Part shown: positions 7,132 through 13,792 of the stretch, piece after piece | Position numbering within the stretch: the stretch's first letter is position 1 | Layout: each line of letters begins with the position of its first letter | Source: CAZFIO01 sp964519585 | Lineage (GTDB): Bacteria > Bacillota > Clostridia > Tissierellales > Tissierellaceae | Assembly (NCBI GenBank): GCA_964519585.1 | Contig: CAZFIO010000047.1 | Location: forward strand, 1 to 13,792 | Direction: 5' to 3' | Length of the DNA: 13,792 bases | Position numbers and translations under genes: made by a program | The notes under the pieces: model-generated | The model's input: only the letters and a program-made list of their open reading frames with translations | What the model was told of the DNA's origin: nothing | Databases searched by the model: none

Positions 7132-7160
7132 ATTATAACATAGGGAAAATATTCTGTCTA
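7132..7160 (-). promoter_or_regulatory. Promoter of the PucR-type regulator gene
   Basis: On the minus strand, -35 TAGACA (7160-7155), a 17-base spacer and -10 TATAAT (7137-7132) preceded by TGT form a near-consensus extended promoter. The -35 overlaps the guanine deaminase stop codon. ATATTCT on the plus strand at 7149-7155 lies between the hexamers and matches the half-site repeated at 4353, 4402 and 4632. Confidence 0.75.
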
Positions 7161-8429
7161 CTTAGGCCTAGGAATCTTCCTGCCTCTTACATACCTATTT
7201 AGGATTTTGCCACTAGACTCACCATAGATATATCTTTGTAGTCTCTCTTCTATGTTTAGATCTTTTATATCATAATCACTATCATCTATTACTAACCCAT
7301 CAAATTCATAGCCTTCTTCGAAACTGCCTACCTTACCAAAGAAACTTCCTCCACCCTTAGTTCCTAAGAAAAAGGCTTCACTACTGCTTAAGGCCTTAAG
7401 TTCACCCTTTGTTTCCATCCACTTTATTTTGGAAGCCTGTATTGCACCGGTCATAACCTTCCTCATATCTATATAGTTGCCACCTGCAATATCTGACCCT
7501 AAACCTACAGGAACTTTCATATCTAGGTACTTCCTTACAGGCATAACTCCGCTTGATAAATTGAAATTTGAATAAGGGCAATGGGCAGCAAATACACTGT
7601 TGTTGGCCATAAGTTGTACTTCATCATCAGTAGTATGGATACAATGGGCCATAATTGTATTAGTTTGGCCAAACAGATTGTAGTCATTGTAAACTGAGGC
7701 ATAGTTGTTGGATTCTGGGTGCAGTTCCTTAACCCAGGCAACTTCAGAAACGTTTTCAGATAGGTGGGATTGTACAGGAACCCCATAATTAACTGCTAAA
7801 TCCCCAAGTCCCTTCATAAGCGCCTCTGAACATGTAGGTACAAACCTAGGTGTGATTATAGGTTTTACCAGGCTTGATTTTTCCTTATATTCAATTATTA
7901 ATTCTTCAGTCTCAACCATAGACCTTTCAGTATCTTCCAATAGTCCCTCTGGGGAGTTCCTATCCATATTGACCTTTCCAACATAAGCACCTAGACCAGA
8001 ATCAATAAATAGGTCCATAAGTAGCTTAGTAGAGCCTATATGTACAGAGCTAAAAACAACTGATCTTGTTGTGCCAACTTCCCATAAGGCCTGAATAAAT
8101 TTCTTATAAACTTCTTTTGCATAGTCTAAATCTTTAAACTTTATTTCTTCAGGGAAGGTATAGGTTTCTAACCAAGGCAAAAGTTCTTTGTCCATACCTA
8201 GTCCCTTATTTGGATATTGTGGTGCATGTAAATGTAAATCTACAAATCCAGGTATAATTAATTTCCCACTATAGTCTTCAAACCTATATTCGCTATACTT
8301 TTTATCTAAATTTTTATGGATTCCTATAACCTTTCCCTTTTCAACAATAATGTAGGAATTTTCATGAACTTCAAAGGTATTTTTTTCGGGGGTGAAAATT
8401 ATATCCCCTTTTACCACTAATTTATCCAT
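7158..8429 (-). CDS. guaD: Guanine deaminase (amidohydrolase)
   Basis: Guanine deaminase converts guanine to xanthine and ammonia, feeding purine catabolism. The 423-residue protein has the signature LHLHAPQYPNKGLGMD (metal ligands H66, H68), SHLSEN (H222), AHCIHTTDDE (H262) and GLGSDIAGG (D313). The LPWLETYTFPEE segment is typical of guanine deaminase rather than other amidohydrolases. The start is ATG at 8429, five bases after AGAGGTG; an upstream in-frame ATG at 8450 would place the Shine-Dalgarno inside the gene and is less likely. It runs in the same direction as the PucR-type regulator, with 56 bases between them that hold the regulator's own promoter. Its presence argues that the cluster deals with purine-derived nitrogen, but it may simply be a neighbour. 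Upstream, 8430-8645 shows no convincing riboswitch. Confidence 0.93.
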   Translation of the reverse strand: MDKLVVKGDIIFTPEKNTFEVHENSYIIVEKGKVIGIHKNLDKKYSEYRFEDYSGKLIIPGFVDLHLHAPQYPNKGLGMDKELLPWLETYTFPEEIKFKDLDYAKEVYKKFIQALWEVGTTRSVVFSSVHIGSTKLLMDLFIDSGLGAYVGKVNMDRNSPEGLLEDTERSMVETEELIIEYKEKSSLVKPIITPRFVPTCSEALMKGLGDLAVNYGVPVQSHLSENVSEVAWVKELHPESNNYASVYNDYNLFGQTNTIMAHCIHTTDDEVQLMANNSVFAAHCPYSNFNLSSGVMPVRKYLDMKVPVGLGSDIAGGNYIDMRKVMTGAIQASKIKWMETKGELKALSSSEAFFLGTKGGGSFFGKVGSFEEGYEFDGLVIDDSDYDIKDLNIEERLQRYIYGESSGKILNRYVRGRKIPRPK

Positions 8430-8484
8430 TCTATCACCTCTTACGACCATTATAAATTTACAGATTATTAAATCATATGTATAA

Positions 8485-8490
8485 ATTATA
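8485..8490 (-). promoter_or_regulatory. Possible -10 of the guanine deaminase gene
   Basis: TATAAT on the minus strand lies 56 bases before the ATG at 8429 and is preceded by TTTG. No good -35 is seen; an A-run (T-run on the minus strand) fills the spacer. The rest of 8491-8645 shows no gene. Confidence 0.3.
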
Positions 8491-8645
8491 CAAATAAAAA
8501 AAATAGCACTCTATATATTTGGGGAATCCTTTGTTAAACTCCTGGGCGAAAAAGCTTTACATTATAAATCTTCTTGTAGAACTATAATATCGGTTATAAA
8601 AGAGTATCAGTAGATTTTTCACTGGTAGGCTGGCCTTTACCGGTC

Positions 8646-9959
8646 CTATTTATAATATATGGTCCTAGAAACAACAAAACTATTTTTTCTCGCAAATTCA
8701 CGGTTAAAGTATTCAAAGTAGGCCCCAGGTGTTATCAGGCCATTAATTTTAATTATATCAATACCAGCTTGACCAACTATTGTATCAGCCAGCAAGACAC
8801 AATTTGTATTTAGGCCAAAGTAGGTTTTAAAAGGTCCCTCCTTAAATTTATAGAATTTTGCCCTAAGTCTATCATAAACTATGCTTGCATAATCTTTGTA
8901 AGTCTTCTTACCCATGTTTGATTCTTCAGCTATCTGACCTACAGGTTTCCAAACATATAGGTTTTCATAAATATCATTGATTTTCTCTTTAACCCTATAC
9001 TTTTGATCCTCTGTAAGCTTAAGCCCAAATCCAAATAAAGTTTTATTAAAATAGTCTTGTGAAAACTCTATATATTTATCCTTATCTTCTATTTCCATTA
9101 GAACCCCATCTGATATAAGCCCCTTTAATTTATAGGTAGATTCATCATAGGACCCATAGGTCAATATTTTCCCATTAAAATATATATCAACATGGCCAAA
9201 TGCAGTAGTCCCTTTTTCCCCTACATGTATAAGTATTTCTAAATCAGATGGACTATCATTCTTAAAGGATACTAGGTCATCCTCACTTAATTTATCCACT
9301 TCAAAAGCCTTATTAATTTGCCTAAGTACCTTGTGGGGAATCATTGCCACCATAAAAACAGGTAGATTAATCCTTACCCGCCTTTTATAGTAATCCTTTT
9401 TTTCTCTCGGAAGACCTTCATCTATGCTGTCAACAATAAAGGCAAGACCATATAGGATAAAGAATACACCTATTAGATTTGATATAGATGGAAGATATGA
9501 CAGGGGTTTGGTAACCATCATTAGACCAAAGAAAGAAAGGACAAAAGAGCCAATTAAGATAAGTATCCTTCCATCTACCTTATTCCTTCTATACTGTATA
9601 TAAATCAGGAGACGAATTATACCACTAGAAAATGCATAAATACCAAAACTTATAGGTAATATGGAAATTATCATTTGTGGTTTAAAATATATAAGGGCTG
9701 CCATAAGAGTATTTGAAAGGAAACCAAAGCCCCTAGCCAGACTTTCAATTCTTTTCTGTTTTACTAGAGAAAACCCTAATAGTTGCAGAAAACCACTAAT
9801 TAATAGAAGTATGGTCAAGAGGTTTAATAGGCCTTTTATGGCAAATATAAGTGTATGTTTCTGAAGAAGAAAAAATAATCCAATAAAAAAATAAAGGATA
9901 CCAATAGCCAACAAAGAAAAAACATTGATATTCTTTTTATTCAAGTATTTAATTTCCAT
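8646..9959 (-). CDS. Membrane protein: DUF308/HdeD-like six-helix domain fused to a putative papain-like cysteine hydrolase domain
   Basis: The 437-residue protein has two parts. Residues 1-180 contain about six hydrophobic helices (near 13-32, 43-64, 83-101, 103-121, 130-149 and 158-176), arranged like the DUF308/HdeD membrane family. Residues 200-437 are soluble and contain FGHVDIYFNG (254-263, with H256) and later NTNCVLLADTIVG (384-396, with C387). A histidine before a cysteine, with this GH-x-D/x-IY and NC pattern, recalls the permuted NlpC/P60-like fold of DUF4105 or YiiX-type proteins; this match is a judgement by eye. H245 is a second candidate residue. The gene starts 12 bases after the exonuclease stop behind GGGGGGAAG, so the two are co-transcribed. 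Its role is unknown; a membrane-anchored amidase or peptidase acting near the cell envelope is possible. Confidence 0.72.
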   Translation of the reverse strand: MEIKYLNKKNINVFSLLAIGILYFFIGLFFLLQKHTLIFAIKGLLNLLTILLLISGFLQLLGFSLVKQKRIESLARGFGFLSNTLMAALIYFKPQMIISILPISFGIYAFSSGIIRLLIYIQYRRNKVDGRILILIGSFVLSFFGLMMVTKPLSYLPSISNLIGVFFILYGLAFIVDSIDEGLPREKKDYYKRRVRINLPVFMVAMIPHKVLRQINKAFEVDKLSEDDLVSFKNDSPSDLEILIHVGEKGTTAFGHVDIYFNGKILTYGSYDESTYKLKGLISDGVLMEIEDKDKYIEFSQDYFNKTLFGFGLKLTEDQKYRVKEKINDIYENLYVWKPVGQIAEESNMGKKTYKDYASIVYDRLRAKFYKFKEGPFKTYFGLNTNCVLLADTIVGQAGIDIIKINGLITPGAYFEYFNREFARKNSFVVSRTIYYK

Positions 9960-9971
9960 CTATCTTCCCCC

Positions 9972-10550
9972 CTAACCTTTTATTAAGTTTCTTTCCACTC
10001 CCTTACTATAGGCTAAATAGGTTGCCACTGTATCAAACCTAGCATCATGATAATCTATATTATCAATATCATAAACCTCATTTGTTTTTTCAATAATTTC
10101 CTTCCTGGAAATCTTTAGGAAGCCATTCAATTCATCTAGTCTTGGCCACTTGTATCCAGATCCTCTTGGTTTGGGGAGCTTACATACATTTGTAAAATGA
10201 TACATGGTACAAAGTCTGTCCCTATATTTGAATGTATGTCCACACCTGTTAAACTCTGCCCTGATAAAGTTTAAATCAAAAGAGAAATTATGGGCTACCA
10301 GTAAATTTGCCCTAGAAAAGTCCCCTCTTATCTCCTGAAACCTATCTTTGAATTCTAGGTTATTAGATAGATTGATTAATTTCTTAACACTTAGGCCATG
10401 TAGATTTTCTGCACCTGGTTCTACATATTCTACCTTGAAATACATGTTTTTTGAACTTACTTCTTCCCCATCTAAAAGGATATAGGACAACTGACATATG
10501 TTTCCTGGCTTAAAGCCTGTAGTTTCTGTATCAAAGAATAAAATACTCAT
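9972..10550 (-). CDS. DEDDh-type 3'-5' exonuclease (DnaQ/DNA polymerase III epsilon-like)
   Basis: This 192-residue protein has all acidic residues of the DnaQ-like exonuclease fold: D7 and E9 in FFDTETTG, D92 in AHNFSFDLNF, and H168 and D173 in YHDARFDT, which makes it the DEDDh subtype. Such enzymes remove nucleotides from 3' ends of DNA or RNA. It stands alone rather than fused to a polymerase or helicase, and it is shorter than the replicative epsilon subunit, so a repair or nucleic-acid turnover role is more likely than main proofreading. ATG at 10550 follows a GGGGGGAG ribosome binding site. It is followed at 12 bases by the membrane fusion protein gene, an odd pairing whose meaning is not clear. 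It is divergent from the DUF188 gene. Confidence 0.9.
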   Translation of the reverse strand: MSILFFDTETTGFKPGNICQLSYILLDGEEVSSKNMYFKVEYVEPGAENLHGLSVKKLINLSNNLEFKDRFQEIRGDFSRANLLVAHNFSFDLNFIRAEFNRCGHTFKYRDRLCTMYHFTNVCKLPKPRGSGYKWPRLDELNGFLKISRKEIIEKTNEVYDIDNIDYHDARFDTVATYLAYSKGVERNLIKG

Positions 10551-10580
10551 GTAATCTCCCCCCTTTATAAAGTTATAATT

Positions 10581-10589
10581 ATTATAGCA
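10581..10589 (-). promoter_or_regulatory. Extended -10 promoter of the exonuclease operon
   Basis: Minus-strand TGCTATAAT is a perfect extended -10, 31 bases before the ATG. The candidate -35 (TTGGTT at 10611-10606) is 19 bases away, so the TG element probably carries recognition. The same TATGCTATAAT string is used by the divergent gene. Confidence 0.6.
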
Positions 10590-10695
10590 TACTAAGATTT
10601 TTAAAAACCAACATTTAATTAAATTTCAGGGCCTGACCTAAATCTTATATGTATTTTATTAGAATGATTTAAACTCTATCAAACTTAATTAAATA

Positions 10696-10704
10696 TGCTA
10701 TAAT
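10696..10704 (+). promoter_or_regulatory. Extended -10 promoter of the DUF188 gene
   Basis: TGCTATAAT is a perfect extended -10 ending 16 bases before the ATG at 10721. The transcript would have a very short leader in which AGGTGATTGT supplies the ribosome binding site. Confidence 0.6.
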
Positions 10705-10720
10705 TAATCTAGGTGATTGT

Positions 10721-11176
10721 ATGAAAATATTTATTGATGCTGATGGCTGTCCTGTGGTAGACCTGGCTATTTCTATTGCTAAGGAATATAAGTTAAAGAT
10801 TCTTATTGTAAAAAACTATGCTCATGTAATAGAAGATGATTATGCAAAGGTAGTCTCTGTTGATATTTCTAGAGATAGTGCTGATTTTTTTATAGTTAAT
10901 AAGGTAAAAGAAAGTGATATTGTTGTAACTCAGGACTACGGGCTGGCAACAATCTGCCTTGCTAAGAATGCTAGGGTAATAAATGAAAATGGTTTGTTTT
11001 ATACAAAGGAAAATATTGATGGTATGCTAAACCGCCGGCACCTCCATAGGGAATTACGTAAGCAGGGCAAGTACCATAGTAAATCAAAAAAAAGACAAGC
11101 ACTATCGGATGTCTCTTTTAAAAACAGCTTAAAAGAACTCATAGAAAAACAGGTTAAAACCATAGATAATTTTTAA
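10721..11176 (+). CDS. YaiI/YqxD family protein (DUF188, UPF0178)
   Basis: This 151-residue protein matches the widespread DUF188 family: MKIFIDADGCPVV at the start (D6, D8), RDSADFFIVNK with D55, VVTQDYGLA with D72, and the basic C-terminal segment RRHLHRELRKQGKYHSKSKK. The conserved acidic residues resemble the active site of PIN/NYN nucleases, so a nuclease role has been supposed for the family, but no firm function is known. Length is normal. The start follows AGGTG at seven bases. The last codons form the left arm of the terminator that ends the gene. Confidence 0.93.
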   Translation: MKIFIDADGCPVVDLAISIAKEYKLKILIVKNYAHVIEDDYAKVVSVDISRDSADFFIVNKVKESDIVVTQDYGLATICLAKNARVINENGLFYTKENIDGMLNRRHLHRELRKQGKYHSKSKKRQALSDVSFKNSLKELIEKQVKTIDNF

Positions 11177-11183
11177 CCTGTTT
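11147..11183. terminator. Bidirectional terminator between the DUF188 and PC4-like genes
   Basis: AAACAGGTTAAAA (11147-11159) pairs perfectly with TTTTAACCTGTTT (11171-11183) around an 11-base loop. The left arm and stop codon belong to the DUF188 coding sequence. T-rich tails follow in both directions, so it also serves the converging gene that ends at 11191. Confidence 0.9.
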
Positions 11184-11190
11184 CTTTCTT

Positions 11191-11409
11191 TTATTCCAAG
11201 GTCTCTTTTAGAGCCTTAAGTAGCTCATAGGCCTCCTCGTCTGAAAGGGTAACCCCCTTGCCCATTCTTCCTTCTTCATGGTTCCAATCCCTTATATCAT
11301 ACTTTGCTGGCCTATCGTTCCAGCTAATCTTATTTAACTCCTTGGCCCAATCCCCTCTTTCGGATAAAACCCCTATTTTCTCAATAATATCATATTTTAT
11401 ATTTGCCAT
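11191..11409 (-). CDS. ydbC: YdbC/PC4-family single-stranded DNA binding protein
   Basis: This 72-residue protein matches the bacterial YdbC group of the PC4 (positive cofactor 4) fold: IKYDIIEKIGVLSE near the start, WAKELNKISWNDRPAKYDIRDW in the middle, and MGKGVTLSDEEAYELLKAL at the end. Members form dimers that bind single-stranded DNA and are thought to act in transcription or DNA maintenance. The start is ATG at 11409, five bases after AAAGGTGG; a GTG three codons upstream overlaps that ribosome binding site and is unlikely. It follows the VOC gene in the same direction with a moderate hairpin between them, and ends at the bidirectional terminator shared with the DUF188 gene. Confidence 0.9.
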   Translation of the reverse strand: MANIKYDIIEKIGVLSERGDWAKELNKISWNDRPAKYDIRDWNHEEGRMGKGVTLSDEEAYELLKALKETLE

Positions 11410-11429
11410 TTGAACCACCTTTCTTATGT

Positions 11430-11450
11430 AAAAGGAGCTTAGCCCCTTTT
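11430..11450 (-). terminator. Hairpin terminator after the VOC gene
   Basis: On the minus strand AAAAGGGGC, loop TAA and GCTCCTTTT form a 9-bp stem with one G-U pair, seven bases after the VOC stop codon. The T-run is only four bases, so read-through into the PC4-like gene is likely; no separate promoter was seen for that gene. Confidence 0.65.
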
Positions 11451-11456
11451 TAAATT

Positions 11457-12311
11457 CTAAAGTTTAAGTGCTATAAGGTTTTTAGAAGGATCTTCTACAA
11501 AAATCATATCATCTGATTTAGATACCTTGTAGCCTAATTCACCTAATCTTGCTATTGTATTTTCTAGTATATCCTCATTTGGAAAAGTAAGACTATAAGA
11601 CTTCATTCCTAGCCTATTATCCTCCAAGGCATCTAGCCCTCTACCAGACCAAATATTAAAGGCTATATGGTGGTGGTAGCCACCTGAAGAAGTAAATACA
11701 GCTGAACTTCCGATTTCGCTGATTAAGTCCATGCCCAAGCCCTCTATATAAAATCTTTTTGCTTCCTTTATATCAGCCACCTTAAGATGTATATGCCCCA
11801 GAATTGTATCCCTTGGCATTCCCTCCCATATGGCATCCCCACTATTGTCAATTAAGTCCTTATTATTAAGAGGCAGGGTGGTCATATTTATCTTGTCACC
11901 TTCCCTTTCCCATTTATCTATATGGGTATCTGAATATACCTCTATTCCAATCTTATCAATATCCTCCAAATATATGGCCTGGCTTACACCATGATCAGAC
12001 CCACCTTGGATAGGATATCCAATCCTACCTATATGCTTTAAAAACAGGCCTAAATCATGGGAACTTGGCAATAATATTGCAAAATGATAGAGTCCAGTCC
12101 TATCTCTCTTCGTAGGAAGAGGGTTTTGGGGAGATATTAGACTTATTATAGGGTCTTTTCCATTAGCTGTTAGGGAAATTCCTTGTTTGTTTTTCTCCAA
12201 TATCTTAAAACCCATAATATTTGTATAAAAGTCCTCTGATTTCTCCAAATCAGCTACTTTCAAGACAATTTCCTTAGGGTAGATGTTTTCATTACCATGA
12301 AATTTTGACAT
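11457..12311 (-). CDS. Two-domain VOC protein (CatE/YfiE catechol 2,3-dioxygenase-like, glyoxalase superfamily)
   Basis: This 284-residue protein has two vicinal-oxygen-chelate domains. The first (about 11-130) has EIVLKVADLEKSEDFYTNIMGF and ends with IGIEVYSD, which supplies a usual glutamate metal ligand. The second (about 168-284) has LGHIHLKVADIKEAKRFYIEGLGM, the histidine-rich YHHHIAFNIW and FVEDPSKNLIAL. This is the layout of Bacillus CatE/YfiE proteins, often annotated as catechol 2,3-dioxygenases. In an apparent anaerobe oxygen-dependent ring cleavage is doubtful, so another VOC reaction is possible. The start is ATG at 12311 behind GGAGGTG; a TTG five codons upstream overlaps that site. 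It stands alone, with 212 bases before it and a hairpin after it. Confidence 0.85.
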   Translation of the reverse strand: MSKFHGNENIYPKEIVLKVADLEKSEDFYTNIMGFKILEKNKQGISLTANGKDPIISLISPQNPLPTKRDRTGLYHFAILLPSSHDLGLFLKHIGRIGYPIQGGSDHGVSQAIYLEDIDKIGIEVYSDTHIDKWEREGDKINMTTLPLNNKDLIDNSGDAIWEGMPRDTILGHIHLKVADIKEAKRFYIEGLGMDLISEIGSSAVFTSSGGYHHHIAFNIWSGRGLDALEDNRLGMKSYSLTFPNEDILENTIARLGELGYKVSKSDDMIFVEDPSKNLIALKL

Positions 12312-12409
12312 CTCTTTCACCTCCAATTTTCCAAAGAAACAAATTCACCATCTTCTTGTAATAAATCTACCCTAAAAATATTTTAAATATCAGAACTTAA
12401 ATAAAGTAT

Positions 12410-12433
12410 GGGGAATTCTTAAGAAATATCCCC
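12410..12433. repeat. Imperfect inverted repeat between phosphotransacetylase and VOC genes
   Basis: GGGGA at 12410 pairs with TCCCC ending at 12433, and the centre TTCTTAAGAA (12416-12425) is itself a palindrome. It lies about 100 bases upstream of the VOC start, near a possible TTGAAC -35 on the minus strand, so it may be an operator. The rest of 12312-12487 shows nothing else clear. Confidence 0.35.
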
Positions 12434-12487
12434 TTTTAAGTTCAACTTTAATCATGATAAATCGTTTAAACTATATCTTATTCAAAT

Positions 12488-12518
12488 AAAAAAGCTTAGC
12501 CTAGGCTAAACCTTTTTT
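12488..12518 (-). terminator. Terminator after phosphotransacetylase
   Basis: On the minus strand AAAAAAG and TTAGCC pair with GGCTAA and CTTTTTT around a two-base TA centre, with a small internal bulge, and a T-run follows. It starts six bases after the stop codon. Confidence 0.85.
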
Positions 12519-12523
12519 ATCTT

Positions 12524-13495
12524 CTATAGTACTGCTTGTGCAGCTGTAATTATAGCTAATGAATAAACTTCATCTTCAGAAGTACCTCTTGATAAGTCAT
12601 TAACTGGCTTGTTTAATCCTTGTAAAATTGGGCCTACTGCTTCAAAACCGCCTAGTCTTTGGGCCATTTTGTAACCAATATTTCCTGATTCTAGATTGGG
12701 GAATATAAATACATTTGCATTACCCTTGATTGGTGAATCTGGAGCCTTCTGTGCACCCACTGACTCTACATAGGCAGTATCAAATTGCATTTCACCATCT
12801 ATAATCATATTTGGGTTTAATTTTCTTGCCTTTTCAGTAGCATTACTTACCAGATCAACTCTTTCGTGTTTAGCTGATCCTTTTGTTGAGAAAGAAAGCA
12901 TGGCTACCCTTGGTTCTAGTCCAAATTGTCTAGCTGTTTCTTCTGAAACAAGGGCTAATTCTGCTAGGCTGTCTTCATCTAGATCTGGATTTATTGCGCA
13001 ATCAGCCATAAGTAGCATTTCTTCATCCCTTATCATAATAAAGGCTCCACTTACCCTGCTGATTCCTTTTTTCGTTTTGATAATTTGAAGTGCTGGCCTA
13101 ACAGTGTCACCAGTAGTATGTATTGCACCTGAAACCATACCATCAGCCTTGTCTAGGTAGGTTAGCATTGTACCAAAATAGTTTGGGTTCTTAATAATTT
13201 CCCTAGCATCTTCAAGACTAGCCTTCCCTGCCCTTCTTTCAACAAAAGCTTCAACCATGGAGTCAAAATCTTCTGATGTAAGAGGGTCAACAATTTCTAG
13301 GTTTCCTAGGTCTACTTTTTCTGATGTTGCTAAGGCCTTAACTTCTTCTAGATTACCTAAAACTACAGGTTTTATGTCCCCATCTTCATTTAATCGAATG
13401 GCTGCCCTTAGTACCCTACTATCATTTCCTTCTGGAAATACAATGGTTGGTTGCTTACTTCTTACTTCTTTTCTTAGGTTTTCAATTAATGACAT
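12524..13495 (-). CDS. pta: Phosphate acetyltransferase
   Basis: Phosphotransacetylase interconverts acetyl-CoA and acetyl phosphate, the step before ATP formation by acetate kinase in fermenting bacteria. The 323-residue protein has the compact single-domain form with IVFPEGNDSRVLRAA (18-32), DGMVSGAIHTTGDTVRPALQ (118-137), MLSFSTKGSA (199-208), GEMQFDTA (234-241), FPNLESGNIGYKMAQR (265-280) and the active-site DLSRGTSEDEV (300-310). ATG at 13495 follows AAGGAGG. No acetate kinase gene is next to it in the window, and it has its own terminator. Phosphotransacylases are common in metabolosome loci, but those are usually PduL; this one is a standard Pta, is about 9 kb from the operon start, and is most likely a housekeeping gene. 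Confidence 0.96.
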   Translation of the reverse strand: MSLIENLRKEVRSKQPTIVFPEGNDSRVLRAAIRLNEDGDIKPVVLGNLEEVKALATSEKVDLGNLEIVDPLTSEDFDSMVEAFVERRAGKASLEDAREIIKNPNYFGTMLTYLDKADGMVSGAIHTTGDTVRPALQIIKTKKGISRVSGAFIMIRDEEMLLMADCAINPDLDEDSLAELALVSEETARQFGLEPRVAMLSFSTKGSAKHERVDLVSNATEKARKLNPNMIIDGEMQFDTAYVESVGAQKAPDSPIKGNANVFIFPNLESGNIGYKMAQRLGGFEAVGPILQGLNKPVNDLSRGTSEDEVYSLAIITAAQAVL

Positions 13496-13527
13496 AATAT
13501 CCTCCTTAAAATTTATCTTTCTATATA

Positions 13528-13533
13528 ATTATA
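13528..13533 (-). promoter_or_regulatory. Probable -10 of the pta gene
   Basis: Minus-strand TATAAT preceded by AAGTG lies 32 bases before the pta ATG. The position 17 bases upstream (TTTATT) is a poor -35. A palindrome ACTTAAGT sits immediately upstream of the -10 and could be an operator. Confidence 0.45.
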
Positions 13534-13581
13534 CACTTAAGTTAGTGCAAAATAAAGTTGTCATTCTTAAATTCAGTCCTA

Positions 13582-13792
13582 TTAGATTTCTTTTTTGTAT
13601 ATTCTATAGGTTTTGTATTTAACCCCGCCAAACTTTTCTATATCCCTAATCATCTCATCATTATATTCCCATATTGTAGACCCTTCTACAAACTTATAAC
13701 CTCTTTCTAGGGCTGACTTGTATGTGGCTAGATATATGGAAGAAGCTACCCCCTTTAATCTATATTCAGGCACTACAAATAGAACGAAGAAC
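13582..13792 (-). CDS. GNAT-family N-acetyltransferase, C-terminal part, cut by the window edge
   Basis: The 69 visible codons (no start in the window) read as the end of a GNAT acyltransferase: FFVLFVVPEYRLKGVASSIY is the strand plus the acetyl-CoA pyrophosphate loop (usual form PEYRGKGIG), followed by the helix YKSALERGYKFVEGSTIWEY, then NDEMIRDIEKFGGVKYKTYRIYKK, the usual end of the family. The frame stays open to the right edge, so the N-terminal half lies outside. A GTG at 13773 is in frame but falls inside the domain and is not the start. Its substrate is unknown. It runs in the same direction as pta, 86 bases before it, and ends without a clear hairpin. Confidence 0.8.
   Translation of the reverse strand, partial: FFVLFVVPEYRLKGVASSIYLATYKSALERGYKFVEGSTIWEYNDEMIRDIEKFGGVKYKTYRIYKKEI

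Noticed and set aside
8601..8643. Terminator for the membrane fusion gene (GGTAAAGGCCAGCCTACC on the minus strand)
   Set aside because: The stem is short with a two-base bulge and no T-run follows, so it is not listed as a terminator.
8430..8645. Possible riboswitch upstream of guanine deaminase
   Set aside because: Checked on the minus strand for purine, guanidine and preQ1 consensus cores; none fits. The CCTGGGC string recalling the ZTP riboswitch is on the plus strand, with no plus-strand gene after it.
10626..10636. Short palindrome TCAGG-G-CCTGA between divergent genes
   Set aside because: It is a single 11-base dyad with no second copy and no clear position relative to either promoter.
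12524..13495. Phosphotransacetylase as part of the microcompartment pathway
   Set aside because: It is a standard Pta, not PduL, is separated from the operon by unrelated genes on both strands, and has its own promoter and terminator.
13257..13622. Plus-strand open frame of 121 codons over the start of pta
   Set aside because: It is antisense to well-conserved Pta residues and runs across the pta promoter and into the GNAT gene; it is a shadow frame.

Overview
The window is 13.8 kb of AT-rich DNA with strong AGGAGG-type ribosome binding sites, many extended -10 promoters (TGnTATAAT) and tight gene packing. It looks like the chromosome of a low-GC Gram-positive anaerobe of the Clostridia/Tissierellia type; that placement is an inference from composition and gene content. 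No rRNA, tRNA, CRISPR array or insertion sequence was seen.

Region 1 (1-5395) is the interesting part. A leftward operon starts at about 4350 and encodes an allantoinase/hydantoinase-like cyclic amidohydrolase, an isochorismatase-family amidase, the flavin prenyltransferase UbiX, a UbiD-type prenyl-FMN decarboxylase, and then, cut by the window edge, the first 16 residues of a bacterial microcompartment (BMC) shell protein. A divergent gene at 4700 encodes a cyclase-family (kynurenine formamidase-like) metal hydrolase. The gene order suggests a catabolic route that opens a cyclic amide or ureide, releases nitrogen, and decarboxylates an unsaturated acid, with at least one step perhaps inside a protein-shelled compartment. 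The substrate is not proven by the sequence.

Region 2 (5398-8429) holds a PucR-family regulator with its own promoter and, just upstream of it, a guanine deaminase. Both point to purine or related nitrogen-heterocycle catabolism. A short TAGA/TCTA dyad motif recurs in the divergent promoter region, and a related half-site lies in the pucR promoter, so one regulator may control both units.

Region 3 (8646-11409) holds an unusual six-helix membrane protein fused to a putative cysteine-peptidase-like domain, co-transcribed with a DnaQ-like exonuclease. It is followed by a divergently transcribed YaiI/YqxD (DUF188) protein and a YdbC/PC4-type single-stranded DNA binding protein.

Region 4 (11457-13792) is ordinary metabolism: a two-domain VOC (CatE-like) protein, phosphotransacetylase, and the C-terminal part of a GNAT acetyltransferase that runs off the right edge. 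Perfect bidirectional hairpin terminators separate the convergent genes at 5398-5429 and 11147-11183.
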